Source: Akkermansiaceae bacterium UBA2381 (GTDB taxonomy: Bacteria > Verrucomicrobiota > Verrucomicrobiia > Verrucomicrobiales > DEV007). From it: a stretch of DNA of 64,000 nt. Below are positions 1 to 8,909 of this stretch, piece after piece; position 1 is the first letter of the stretch, and each line of letters opens with the position of its first letter. A model generated the notes under the pieces. The model was not told the DNA's origin and ran no database searches. It saw nothing but the letters and a program-made list of their open reading frames with translations. The position numbers and the translations under genes were made by a program. The stretch is from positions 9,275 to 73,274 of the forward strand of contig DDSV01000026.1 of NCBI GenBank assembly GCA_002344215.1, in the 5' to 3' direction.

Positions 1-161
1 CCGACAAGGCCGGAGGCGGCACTGGCGTTCTGCACGGCGAGGATGTTGTTCAGCGTCATTCCCAGCATTCCCGCTCCGCCGACCCGCAAAAAGTCGCGGC
101 GTCCGGGTTTGAGATGTGAGTCGCAGAGGTCTTTGGCGATTTCTCCGGGGAGTCTGATCAT
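1..161 (-). CDS. DUF1501 domain protein, N-terminal part (cut by window edge)
   Basis: The reading frame starts at an ATG at 161 and runs off the left edge, giving about 53 residues. The N-terminus has a twin-arginine style motif, GRRDFLRVGGAGMLGM, followed by a small hydrophobic stretch. That is the usual start of DUF1501 proteins in Verrucomicrobiota and Planctomycetota, which are exported proteins with a sulfatase-like fold. The gene lies directly downstream of the large DUF1549/DUF1553 cytochrome gene on the same strand. This pairing is the family's standard two-gene arrangement, so the two are probably co-transcribed. The function of DUF1501 proteins is not established. The call rests on the N-terminus and the neighbour only. 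Confidence 0.75.
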   Translation of the reverse strand, partial: MIRLPGEIAKDLCDSHLKPGRRDFLRVGGAGMLGMTLNNILAVQNASAASGLV

Positions 162-178
162 GGTGGCGGTGGGTAGGG

Positions 179-268
179 ATTGAGGGGTTGAGGTTTTCAG
201 GGATTGAGGGGTAGGAATGAAGGATCGCGTCGGCGAACCTCAACTCCTTAAAACCTCAACTCCTCAAT
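179..268. repeat. Imperfect 19-bp inverted repeat between the PSD1 gene and the DUF1501 gene
   Basis: The arm at 179-197 (TTGAGG-rich) is complementary to 250-268 with one mismatch, and about 52 nt lie between them. Short TTGAGG/CCTCAA words are repeated inside both arms. It could form a long stem-loop in the transcript between the two genes. There is no T run, so I do not call a terminator. Confidence 0.5.
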
Positions 269-276
269 ACCTTTCT

Positions 277-3200
277 TCATCTATTAAACAAAAACGAAGG
301 ACTGTTAACAAGAGCCCAGGTGAGATCCTGAGCGGCGGTGAGTCGACGGTCGGAGGCCTGGCGGGTCGAATATTCCATGTTCTGACGGAGCTCGACGAGT
401 TTGGGATCCTCCTGAATGGGCTCCTGCGCGGTTTTGAGCGAGGCCTCGAGAGTGAGGAGGCGGGCGTCGGCCGCGAGTGGCTTCTTCTCGTTGAAGACTT
501 TCACAACGAGAGTGTGGCGAAGTTTGTCCCGGCTCTGGTAGAATCCTGACAAGAGTGCCTGTTGCTCTTTCGTTCGGGTGTCAGGGGCGATCTGGAGAAC
601 GCCGGCAATATTCGCGGGAAGTCCGAGGTCGAGAGGGGAGGGGGAATTGCTCGCCCAGAAGCGGAACTTGCCGAGGGGATATTCACCTCCGGAATACTGA
701 CAATGGACGACCAGGGTGAGGGTGCCTCCTTTGGCATCGATGGCGAGGGGTTTGTCGAGTTGGTAACGGGCCCAGTTCGGCTGCCGCTCATTCCCTGCCA
801 CGGCCCAGCCTTTGACATCGCGTCCGCTTTGACCGTTGAAGGTGGCTTTCACGTCGAATCCCTGCTGGATGTGATCGGTTTTGGCATCGGTGAAGTTGAG
901 GACGACCGGCTTCTTCGGATCTCCACCGGTGGGGACGAATGAGGCATCGAATTCACTCACGACAAAGTTGCCATTTTCATTCAAGCCGGGGCCGTAGCCG
1001 GGGAGGCGTTCGTCGGTGAGCGCTTCGATCATCAGACCGGAAAGCTGCGTCGCCGATTTGACGGGAACCGTAATGGTGTAAACGACTCCCTTGGTCGGGC
1101 CGCTCGCGAGGAGACTTCCGTCGGCCTCGGTGGTGAGCTTGATCCCGCTTTTGGCATCGGCCGCCGCCGTGGCGGGCAGAAGCGGGTTCCACGGGTTCCA
1201 GAAGCTGGAAAGAGTGAGCGATTTTTCCCAGGCGCTCATTTTTGCCGGGAGCGTGGCATCGTAATCCGTCAGCATCTTTTGAGCGGCGGCGAGGCGGGCC
1301 TTCTGATCGGCCTCGGCTTTGGTTTTGGTGGCCGCGGCTTCGGGCTGATACTTTTTGAGGTCAATCTCGGCCTGGCGGATCCGATTGTAGCGCTCGATCT
1401 CGCGTGTGCTGCGTACCGGAACCCAGTCGGCCTCGGCTTTGGCGAGCTTGGCGGTGAGGGATTGATGATCGGACTGGATATCAGCGATAACCGAAAGCGC
1501 CGCATCGATTTCCGCCGGTGCGGGTGCCCGGGAAAGGACACGGTAGTAAATGTCTTCCACGAGTTTTCGATCGTCCGGCTGTGAGGCGACGAGGGCCGCC
1601 AGTTCGCTGTCGGGGGCTCCGAGGGCATCGGCGATGGCGGGTCCTGACAGAAATGCCATCACCGCGCTCATCTGAAGTTCGTCGGACCGTTCACACTCAC
1701 AGGCACTCTCGCGGGCCGGACGTCCGAGATTGGCGAGGAATCCGCTCTTGAGATCAAGTTTGGCGTCGGAGAGCTGGCTTGCGCGGACCCCTTTGCCGGC
1801 CCCCGGGATGTCGGGAATCGCTCCGGTGACAAAATAGACCGCATCATAGAGCACTTCGGCGGGGAGACGACGGGCTTCCGCGTGGGAGAAATTGATCTCG
1901 TCCGTTTCGTTCCATTCGTTGGTCTGAATGGAGAGCTGATAGGTGCGTGATTTGCAGATCTCCGCGGTGAGGGCACGGATATCAAAACCTGACTTCACAA
2001 AGTTGGCCGCGAGGTGGTCGAGGAGCTGAGGATTACTCGGTGGATTGCCGGCGCGGATATCGTCGAGCGGTTCGATGATGCCTGTCCCGAGCAGGTAGCC
2101 CCAGACGCGATTGGCGTAACTCGTCGCGAAGTAGGGGTTTTCAGGACTGATGATCCAGGAGGCAAGGTGCTCGCGACGGGTTGGCTTCTTGGGGTCAGTG
2201 AAGGCGACTTTGGCGAGTTCGGTTTCGTAGGGGAAAGCAGGTGGCTGGAGTACTCCGGTGCGGTCGTGTTTGATCTCACCTTCGGCCTTGTCCTTCACAA
2301 TCTCGTAAAGCGGTTTGGCTCCCTCGACGGCGGAGCCGCCAATGTTTTCCTTAGGCGCGTTCTTGGGATCGCGGTCCAGCGTGGTCTGGGCAAAAAAGGC
2401 GGCGGTCTCGTAGTATTGATCCTGCGTCCACTTCTCGAAGGGGTGATCGTGGCACTTGTTGCAGTTGAAACGCGTCGCGAGGAAGAGGTGGGTGGTGTTC
2501 TCCATGATCTCGGCCGGTTCGCGGAGGATCTTGTAATAGGAGGCGGCCGGGTTCTCCTTGTTCGACCCGGTCGCGGTCAGGATCTTGTAGGCGAACTGAT
2601 CGTAGGGGGTGTTCGCTGCGATCTCGTTTTTGATCCAGTCGCGGAAGAGACGCGAACCCTCGGTGCCGAGGAATTTGGAATTCACCTGAAGCATGTCGCT
2701 CCATTTGTTGGTCCAGTGATCAACGTATTCGGGAGACTTCAGCAGCTCATCGACGAGGGCGTCGCGTTTTTCCCGGGTGGGTCGCTTGTCTGCAGCGAAG
2801 GCCTTCACTTTCTCCGCGCGGGGAGGGAGGCCGGTGAGGTCGAGATGGATGCGGCGGACGAATTCGTCATCCGTGCAAAGCTCGCTCGGGGCGATCTTCA
2901 TGCGGTTCCATTTCGCGGCGACGAGTTTGTCGATTTCCCCCCAGGCCTCGGGTTCTTTCCAGGTGAACCCTTCGCGGTCACCCATGACGGTAAGGGTGGT
3001 CGCCGCGTAGGCTCCTTCGTAGCGGGCGAGGATGGGGGCTTCACCCCGTCGGACCGTGGCGAGGAGTCCGAAGTCATCATGATTGGCGACATCGGTGTTC
3101 CCTGATTCGATAAAGGATTCGAGGGTGACATCGCGGGTTTTGCCATCGGAGTAGCGGGCCATGACACGAAACTGCTGACGGCCTCCGATATTCTGCACGA

Positions 3201-5421
3201 CGGGGTTTTTCGGAAAGAGTTCGATCGAAGCAACCCGGGCTTTGCTGAGGTCCAGCTTCGTCCCGCCGGAGATCCATTCGCGGATAACGTGGTAATAGCG
3301 GGAGCCATTGTCGGTCAGCATGCCGGCCTCATGAGGAACGGCGCCGGTCGCTTTCAGCAGCATCAGGGAATCATCGGGCGAGGCGGAGTTGATGCGCCGG
3401 GCGGTATGATCGTCGCTGAATCCACGCACGTCATAGATGGGGTCGTATCCGCGCAGGCTGAGTTTGAAACCCCCTTTGCCATCCTTGGCTCCGTGGCAGG
3501 TTCCCATGTTACATCCAAGTCGGGTAATGACGGGATTCACATCCTGGACAAAGTCCAACTTCGCTACCTCGGCGGCGGGCGCATACTTCACCGGTGCCGT
3601 CGCGGATTTGTCACCTATCGCGGCGGTCAGAACCGCTTCGCCGGCGGCGGTGGGACGCAGGACGCCACGATCGGTCACCGTTGCCACGGGTTGGCTGAGC
3701 GACCACTTCACGAGCCCGGTAACATCGGTGGTGGTGCCGTCATCAAGAGTGCCGGTGACAAGCATCTGACGGTAGAGACCGGGGGCGTCGAGAGTCACTT
3801 CAGCCGGAGAAATGGTGAGCGCGGTGACGGTGCGTCCCTCAGGAAGAAGACCGGGCCCCTCATGATGAGTCGCTTTCTTCCGGTCGATCAGCTTCGCATC
3901 GGGAGCGACTTTGGTGAGGGAGGCGTCAATCGCGATCGGAGCGAAAGACTTTTTCTCGGCGAGAGTGCTCGCATCGAGGAGCCGGACGAGACCGTCCGCT
4001 CCTCCGGTGGCGATGGTTTTGCCATCGGGGGAAAAGGCGACCGCATACATTGCCGCCTTCAGGTCGATTCCCTTGATGAGCTCCGCTCCCCGGGTCTGGA
4101 ACTCCTCGATCTTCGGATCGTTCTTGTCCTTGTCGCTGCCGCGCTGCACCGTTTCGAACAGTGTCTTTAATTCGGGAGTGATGGTCGCGTCGTATTCCGA
4201 GCGGAAAAGGTGGACTTGTCCCTCACCATTGAGACTGGAGACAGCGGCGAAGGTTTTTCCGTCGGGGGAAAAGGAAACGTCCCAGATGCGGCCTTTCATC
4301 GCGGGGTATTTACGGATGAGGTTCGCGTTGTCCCCGATCTTGCGAACGGTCTCGCGTTTCATGCGGTAGATCTGGGGAACTCCGTCCGATCCGCCGACGA
4401 GGAAGTGATCCTGTTTCGGATGCCGTTCGAGAGCGCTGAGCCCGCCGGCAAGTGCGCCCGGAGTGATCGACGTGATGTTATCGACAAAACGCTCGGTTTT
4501 GGTTTCGGTGAGCTTGGCCGACATATCACGACCGACCGAGACAAGGTGATCACCCGTGGCGGACCAGTCGGTGTCGAGGACCCAGTCGTTGTGACTACCC
4601 ATGAAAAGAACCTGCTCGCCATTGTCCGCCTTGATCGCGCGAACGGTGTTGTCGGGAAGGCCGAAGGCAACACGGGTGCCGTCGGGCGACCAGCTTGCTC
4701 CGTAGGCGGTATCGAATCCGACGATTTTGGAAAGAGTCAGTTCCTCTTTGGCAAGATCCCAGACCTGAATTTCCCCCATGCGACCGGGGAGACCACCGGC
4801 CACGGCAAGACGTTTGCCATCCGGAGAAAAGCGGACTGACTCGATCCGCTCGGAAAGGCCAACGAGGCGGGTTTTCAGACCGGAGCCGTCGGCTTTGTGG
4901 ATGAGAACTTCATGGAAGCCCGCCATCGCGATGAGAGTGCCGTCGGGCGAATAATCGAGCGAGGTGAGGTTCGGCGGGACCGCGTAACGGGGCGGATTCT
5001 CCTTCGAGTAACGCTGGCGCGCGTTTTCGGGCGTGTCGTCGGTCGCTCCCTGGGCGACCCACTTGGTCACGAGAGAGACCTCGTAGGCGGTGAGGGGTTC
5101 CTCCTTTGGTGGCATTTCGGGACGCTTTTCGCCCTCCTGAGTCACGACGAGTTCGAGCAGGTAACTTTCTTCGGGCTTGCCGGGAACGATCGCGGCTCCG
5201 TTCTCGCCTCCGGCGATGAGCCCGGCGACCTCGGTCATGATGTAGTCCGACTTCGACTTGGCGGGCTGATGGCAGCCCTGGCACTTCGCCTGGAAGAGAG
5301 GACGGATGTCCTTGTAGTAGCTGACCGTCTCCGGCAGGGCATCGCTTTTTGTCTCGGCGGCGACGCCGACAAAGGGGAGAACGGCGAAGGAAAGTAGGGA
5401 GAGAGAGGATCGTAGGATCAT
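277..5421 (-). CDS. Giant exported c-type cytochrome/WD40/Ig-like/DUF1549-DUF1553 protein
   Basis: This 1714-residue protein starts with a Sec signal peptide (residues 1-22). A PSCyt1 haem site CQGCH follows at 47-51, then a WD40 propeller of roughly 145-490 with repeated SPDG(K/T) strand ends. A bacterial Ig-like segment lies at about 535-610, and a second cysteine site, CNMGTCHG, lies near 635. Another Ig-like segment spans about 735-815. DUF1549 spans about 835-1045 and contains LDLTGLPPR and the CNKCHDHPF site near 990. DUF1553 (YANRVWG) starts near 1077. The last 350 residues hold a coiled-coil-like part and a beta-rich insert. The family is common in Planctomycetota and Verrucomicrobiota and is thought to act in the periplasm in redox or polysaccharide metabolism, but no reaction is established. 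The downstream DUF1501 gene is its usual partner. WD40 plus two Ig-like insertions make it longer than the common form of about 1000 residues. Confidence 0.88.
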   Translation of the reverse strand: MILRSSLSLLSFAVLPFVGVAAETKSDALPETVSYYKDIRPLFQAKCQGCHQPAKSKSDYIMTEVAGLIAGGENGAAIVPGKPEESYLLELVVTQEGEKRPEMPPKEEPLTAYEVSLVTKWVAQGATDDTPENARQRYSKENPPRYAVPPNLTSLDYSPDGTLIAMAGFHEVLIHKADGSGLKTRLVGLSERIESVRFSPDGKRLAVAGGLPGRMGEIQVWDLAKEELTLSKIVGFDTAYGASWSPDGTRVAFGLPDNTVRAIKADNGEQVLFMGSHNDWVLDTDWSATGDHLVSVGRDMSAKLTETKTERFVDNITSITPGALAGGLSALERHPKQDHFLVGGSDGVPQIYRMKRETVRKIGDNANLIRKYPAMKGRIWDVSFSPDGKTFAAVSSLNGEGQVHLFRSEYDATITPELKTLFETVQRGSDKDKNDPKIEEFQTRGAELIKGIDLKAAMYAVAFSPDGKTIATGGADGLVRLLDASTLAEKKSFAPIAIDASLTKVAPDAKLIDRKKATHHEGPGLLPEGRTVTALTISPAEVTLDAPGLYRQMLVTGTLDDGTTTDVTGLVKWSLSQPVATVTDRGVLRPTAAGEAVLTAAIGDKSATAPVKYAPAAEVAKLDFVQDVNPVITRLGCNMGTCHGAKDGKGGFKLSLRGYDPIYDVRGFSDDHTARRINSASPDDSLMLLKATGAVPHEAGMLTDNGSRYYHVIREWISGGTKLDLSKARVASIELFPKNPVVQNIGGRQQFRVMARYSDGKTRDVTLESFIESGNTDVANHDDFGLLATVRRGEAPILARYEGAYAATTLTVMGDREGFTWKEPEAWGEIDKLVAAKWNRMKIAPSELCTDDEFVRRIHLDLTGLPPRAEKVKAFAADKRPTREKRDALVDELLKSPEYVDHWTNKWSDMLQVNSKFLGTEGSRLFRDWIKNEIAANTPYDQFAYKILTATGSNKENPAASYYKILREPAEIMENTTHLFLATRFNCNKCHDHPFEKWTQDQYYETAAFFAQTTLDRDPKNAPKENIGGSAVEGAKPLYEIVKDKAEGEIKHDRTGVLQPPAFPYETELAKVAFTDPKKPTRREHLASWIISPENPYFATSYANRVWGYLLGTGIIEPLDDIRAGNPPSNPQLLDHLAANFVKSGFDIRALTAEICKSRTYQLSIQTNEWNETDEINFSHAEARRLPAEVLYDAVYFVTGAIPDIPGAGKGVRASQLSDAKLDLKSGFLANLGRPARESACECERSDELQMSAVMAFLSGPAIADALGAPDSELAALVASQPDDRKLVEDIYYRVLSRAPAPAEIDAALSVIADIQSDHQSLTAKLAKAEADWVPVRSTREIERYNRIRQAEIDLKKYQPEAAATKTKAEADQKARLAAAQKMLTDYDATLPAKMSAWEKSLTLSSFWNPWNPLLPATAAADAKSGIKLTTEADGSLLASGPTKGVVYTITVPVKSATQLSGLMIEALTDERLPGYGPGLNENGNFVVSEFDASFVPTGGDPKKPVVLNFTDAKTDHIQQGFDVKATFNGQSGRDVKGWAVAGNERQPNWARYQLDKPLAIDAKGGTLTLVVHCQYSGGEYPLGKFRFWASNSPSPLDLGLPANIAGVLQIAPDTRTKEQQALLSGFYQSRDKLRHTLVVKVFNEKKPLAADARLLTLEASLKTAQEPIQEDPKLVELRQNMEYSTRQASDRRLTAAQDLTWALVNSPSFLFNR

Positions 5422-5818
5422 GGTCGGGATGACAGTCCGGGCGGCAAAACCCGCTCGAATAGGTTGATTAACCGACCATTATAGATTTTTGGCCTTCAGG
5501 GAACAATCACGCGTTCGCGGGCGAAAGATGGGGAAGCTTGAAATTTGGATAAGCTGAAAGTCTGAAATTTCGAACCGATTAAAGGACGATTCCCCGCGTG
5601 AGGTAGACCGTTCCGCCGGGGCGGGCCATCAAAAATAGATTTCGTCTTCCTGAGCGCTTTCGCCCGGTAAAGAGAGGGGGATAACCCGAAATTCCCAAGT
5701 TCGAACCTCAACGGAGGCTCTTAAGCGGGTTCGTCACTGTTATGGCAAAATTTGGTATGGGCTCTGAGATGGGTTTATACTGCGAGGATTCTGAATCGAA
5801 GCCACTTCAAGTAAAACC
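5422..5818. other. 397-bp intergenic region between divergent genes
   Basis: No convincing gene is seen here. It is the shared upstream region of the cytochrome gene (minus) and the sialidase-like gene (plus). It holds a loose repeat of TGAAATTT/GCTGAAAG words at about 5536-5572, and a good -35/-10 pair for the plus-strand gene at 5752-5781. The rest shows no structure I can support. Confidence 0.6.
5752..5781 (+). promoter_or_regulatory. Sigma-70-like promoter of the sialidase-like gene
   Basis: TTGGTA (5752-5757), an 18-nt spacer, and TATACT (5776-5781). The predicted transcription start near 5788 leaves a leader of about 30 nt before the GTG start at 5819. Judged by eye only. Confidence 0.5.
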
Positions 5819-7429
5819 GTGAAAGCCATCGCCGCCGTCATCGCCCTGTTAGCACTCATCACCGTCGGACTGGCCCAGGAGGATGGCGCGAGTGAGGGTG
5901 AAAATCGGATTCCGGGTGCGTGGGAGAATGCCCCGCTTTGCCTGACCGCGAACGACCTCTCGATTGCCACGGGCCAGCCTTCTTTGGTCCTCATGTCGAA
6001 TGGCTCCATGCAAATCCAGGTGTGGTCCTTGTCGGGCGGCACAGTGGGGCAATCGGTCGCCGGCCTTGTGGGCGGGCTCCCCGAGGGCTGCGCTGCGGTG
6101 AAGGTTGAGATCGTCGTGACGACTACCGATGCGGCGACGAGTGCGGAGTTTGAGGATGTCTATCGAGTCCACCTCTCGCAAATGGTGGACAATGCTCCGT
6201 TTACCGCCCGCTATCAATTGGGCGATCCGGTGCGCACCACGCTGCCTGCTGCGCCGTTCCACACCCGGACCATCCTCCTGGAGTCGTATTACAAGATAAC
6301 GCCGAATGCGCCCCTGTGGGTGCGAATCCAGCGAGAACCGGGTGATCCCGCTGATACCTTCACCCAACCCACCGGCCTGGCCATGGTCAAGGTCACGCCG
6401 GTGGAGGCTCCCGCGATCCCTCACGTCGTTCAGGATGTGAGGGGCTACAATTCGTGGCCGATGCTGCAGGCTATCGGAGGGAAGCTGGTCTGCGTCTACA
6501 GCCGGGGCAGCGGGCACACAATCGATGAAGGCAGCCGCGACCTATACGCCCGCACCTCCACCGACGGCGGAAAAACATGGACTCCTGAAACGGTGGTTGC
6601 CAACACGCCGGACTACGGCGAAGTCCCTGTCGGGAAGGGGCTGGATGCCTCGGGGGCCATGCTTCTCTGGGTGCGCCGCGTCGGCCCGCAATGGCACCAC
6701 GACCTCTACCGCACCACGGACGGAGTCTCCTTCACCCTTGTCGCCACGCCGAAGCTCGAGGTGAGACCTATGCAGATCACCGATGTCTTTGCTGTGCCCA
6801 AGGTCGGACTCATGGCCTTATGGTTCGCCGGGGATTACGGAGACAAGCCGACGAACTCATGGGGCATTGTGACGAGCAGTGACGACGGCGCGACCTGGAA
6901 CCAGACCACCGTCGAGTCCGGACTGACCAAAGCGCAGTGGCCAACCGAGGCCGCCGCCGTCTCTCTCGGGGATGGGAAAATCCTCGCCATCGCCCGCACG
7001 GAAGTCGGCCCCGCGCAGTTTCAACTCGTTTCAACCGATTCCGGGGCGACGTGGAAGCGCATGCCCACCAACATCGGCGATATCAAGGGCTCCACGCCGA
7101 GCCTGATCCTCGACACAAAGACCGGGCTGCTCAGTAACTACCACTATCATCGCGGCAGGGGCCTCTTGCGCCGTCGCGTCGTCGATGCGCAGAGCATTTT
7201 CAACCATCCTGACCGTTGGCCGGCCTCAGAGGTAGTGGCCACAGGCAGTGAGATCACGTGGGATGCGGGAAACGTCAACGCCACTTTCATCGGCGACACT
7301 CACTACCTTTCCTTTTACTCCGGCAATGCTCCCGACACGTCGGTCCTGGTCTCCGAGCTCCCGGCTCCAAGGGCCGGTGCGGATGCCAGTCCATCGTTGC
7401 TTGAGACACTGAAGAATGTTCCGAAATGA
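5819..7429 (+). CDS. Secreted sialidase-like BNR-repeat protein
   Basis: The start is GTG at 5819 and gives a clean Sec signal peptide (MKAIAAVIALLALITVGLAQ). Residues about 30-200 form an N-terminal domain of unknown type. From about 205 the protein is a beta-propeller with three Asp-box motifs of the S-x-D-x-G-x-T-W kind: STDGGKTW, SSDDGATW and STDSGATW. This is the pattern of exo-alpha-sialidase and BNR-repeat glycosidases. The opening strand LVCVYSRGSGH sits where sialidases carry an arginine-triad residue, but I cannot confirm the full triad or the nucleophilic Tyr/Glu pair. It may therefore be a sialidase, another propeller glycosidase or a non-catalytic binder. It is probably secreted or periplasmic. 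A possible promoter lies at 5752-5781, and a hydrolase gene follows on the same strand. Confidence 0.7.
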   Translation: MKAIAAVIALLALITVGLAQEDGASEGENRIPGAWENAPLCLTANDLSIATGQPSLVLMSNGSMQIQVWSLSGGTVGQSVAGLVGGLPEGCAAVKVEIVVTTTDAATSAEFEDVYRVHLSQMVDNAPFTARYQLGDPVRTTLPAAPFHTRTILLESYYKITPNAPLWVRIQREPGDPADTFTQPTGLAMVKVTPVEAPAIPHVVQDVRGYNSWPMLQAIGGKLVCVYSRGSGHTIDEGSRDLYARTSTDGGKTWTPETVVANTPDYGEVPVGKGLDASGAMLLWVRRVGPQWHHDLYRTTDGVSFTLVATPKLEVRPMQITDVFAVPKVGLMALWFAGDYGDKPTNSWGIVTSSDDGATWNQTTVESGLTKAQWPTEAAAVSLGDGKILAIARTEVGPAQFQLVSTDSGATWKRMPTNIGDIKGSTPSLILDTKTGLLSNYHYHRGRGLLRRRVVDAQSIFNHPDRWPASEVVATGSEITWDAGNVNATFIGDTHYLSFYSGNAPDTSVLVSELPAPRAGADASPSLLETLKNVPK

Positions 7430-7484
7430 AACGGGGCTCGAGTGTGCTCCGCGCTCAGTGAGTTTGAGGTCTCTGTTGAAAAAT

Positions 7485-8108
7485 ATGGACTATGCGACTC
7501 CGACACGTTTCAATGAAATCTTCCGCCGCATAGGAATATCGGGCCTGAGTGCCGGGGATATTTTTGCCGATCTGAAAAAGCGTTATCACGAAGATCACCG
7601 CAAATATCACAACCTGTCACATATTGATCGAATGCTTGGCTGGCTCGATGCAACCGGTGAAAGTAATGATTCCGTGGAGCTTGCTATTTGGTTTCACGAC
7701 GCCGTCTACGACCCGCTTGGAAGTGACAACGAAGCTCAGAGCGCCCGGTATTTCAGGGATTATCCCGGAAAATTTATCCCAAAATCGATTTCTGAAGAGA
7801 TAGAACGCCTGATTCTGGCGACAGATCCGACTCAGCCACGATCGGGAAGGGCGGACGAGAATCTGATTGTCGACATTGATCTTTCCATTCTTGGGGCATC
7901 TCCCGACCATTATCTCGCCTACCGAAACGCAATTAGATGGGAATACTCCGCCGTTTCCGAGGTCAATTTTGTTGCGGGCCGGAGATCAATCCTTCTAAGA
8001 TTTCTCTCTCAGCGCATCTACTCGACCGATTACTTTTTTGAACGATTTGAGAGGCAAGCCCGCTTGAACATTCAGGAAGAGCTTGAGGTATTGGAACAAA
8101 GGGAATGA
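7485..8108 (+). CDS. HD-superfamily predicted metal-dependent hydrolase (COG4339 type)
   Basis: The ATG at 7485 gives 207 residues. The frame is open from 7416, but the upstream part overlaps the previous gene and lacks family character. Motifs in order are YHNLSHI (metal-ligand His), WFHDAVYD (the HD pair) and DIDLSIL (final Asp). These match the predicted HD phosphohydrolase family annotated as COG4339, whose substrate is unknown. It is probably cytoplasmic, since no signal peptide or membrane segment is seen. Its stop codon overlaps the start of the next gene (ATGA at 8105-8108), which suggests translational coupling. Confidence 0.8.
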   Translation: MDYATPTRFNEIFRRIGISGLSAGDIFADLKKRYHEDHRKYHNLSHIDRMLGWLDATGESNDSVELAIWFHDAVYDPLGSDNEAQSARYFRDYPGKFIPKSISEEIERLILATDPTQPRSGRADENLIVDIDLSILGASPDHYLAYRNAIRWEYSAVSEVNFVAGRRSILLRFLSQRIYSTDYFFERFERQARLNIQEELEVLEQRE

Positions 8109-8890
8109 AAGGCCTGAACCAAAATCGACTGTTCCTTGCCTCCCTCATCACCACCTGCCTTTCCCCAGGTGTGACAGTGGGTTCCGGGGAGGTCTTCATC
8201 CTCGAAGAGCCAGTCCGGGTTATCACCTCGTCGAGTCCGGAAATCTTCCCCGAGGCATGGCGGAAGCCTTCCGTTTCGCCTGAAGGTGGCGTCCTGCCCG
8301 GGAACCAGATTGAGCGGGCCCGGGCTATCCTCAGTAAGGCGCTGGCGAAGTATCCGACTGACCTGCTGGAGGCAGAGCTGAAAGCGGTCTATGTCCTTTC
8401 GGAACTTCGTTACCGCGGCGTTGTCACCAGCGGGACAAACTCGAGCACCAGCGTCTATCTCAAGGTGGGCCGTGATAACACCCGATACACCGATTCTTAC
8501 ATCGAGGGCACCTTTCACGCCGAGTTTTCGAGCATTCTTATTCGAAATCATGCCGACCTGCTCGATAAGGAAGCCTGGCAACAGGCGAACCCGCCGGACT
8601 TCACCTACCTTGGCGACGGGGTTGAGGCCGTGAAGCAGGGTAAGGCTCGACGGTCGTATGAGGAGTCGCTCCTTGAGCAGGGATTTCTCACTGAGTATGG
8701 CTCATCAACTCTGGAGAACGACTTCAACGGGATGGCCCTGAGGCTTTTCACCGGCGAAGCGCAGGTCTGGAAATTGGCCGATCAATACCCGCGGATCAAA
8801 ACGAAACTGGACCTCGCCCTGGCCTTTTACCTGAAACTGGATCCGTCTTTCACCGAAGCCTTTTTCAGATCACTGGTAAAAATCGAGTGA
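8105..8890 (+). CDS. Secreted protein of unknown function, possible degenerate metallopeptidase-like
   Basis: This 261-residue protein begins with a probable signal peptide (about residues 1-27). Its start overlaps the HD hydrolase stop by ATGA. The central helix region reads GTFHAEFSSIL (residues 135-145). I compared it with secreted zinc metallopeptidases whose segment reads FHHEF-x-H; here the two histidines of HExxH are replaced, so classical zinc catalysis is unlikely if the relation is real. Other visible features are a long helix around the LPGNQIERARAIL segment and an aromatic C-terminal helix. I do not recognise the family with certainty, and the peptidase comparison is inference. 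Confidence 0.6.
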   Translation: MKGLNQNRLFLASLITTCLSPGVTVGSGEVFILEEPVRVITSSSPEIFPEAWRKPSVSPEGGVLPGNQIERARAILSKALAKYPTDLLEAELKAVYVLSELRYRGVVTSGTNSSTSVYLKVGRDNTRYTDSYIEGTFHAEFSSILIRNHADLLDKEAWQQANPPDFTYLGDGVEAVKQGKARRSYEESLLEQGFLTEYGSSTLENDFNGMALRLFTGEAQVWKLADQYPRIKTKLDLALAFYLKLDPSFTEAFFRSLVKIE

Positions 8891-8909
8891 GCGCGGAAGC
8901 TCTCTACCC

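Noticed and set aside
2014..4170. Long plus-strand frames (363 and 293 codons) antisense to the cytochrome gene
   Set aside because: These are shadows of the GC-rich minus-strand gene with repetitive Gly/Val/Arg composition and no recognisable domain.
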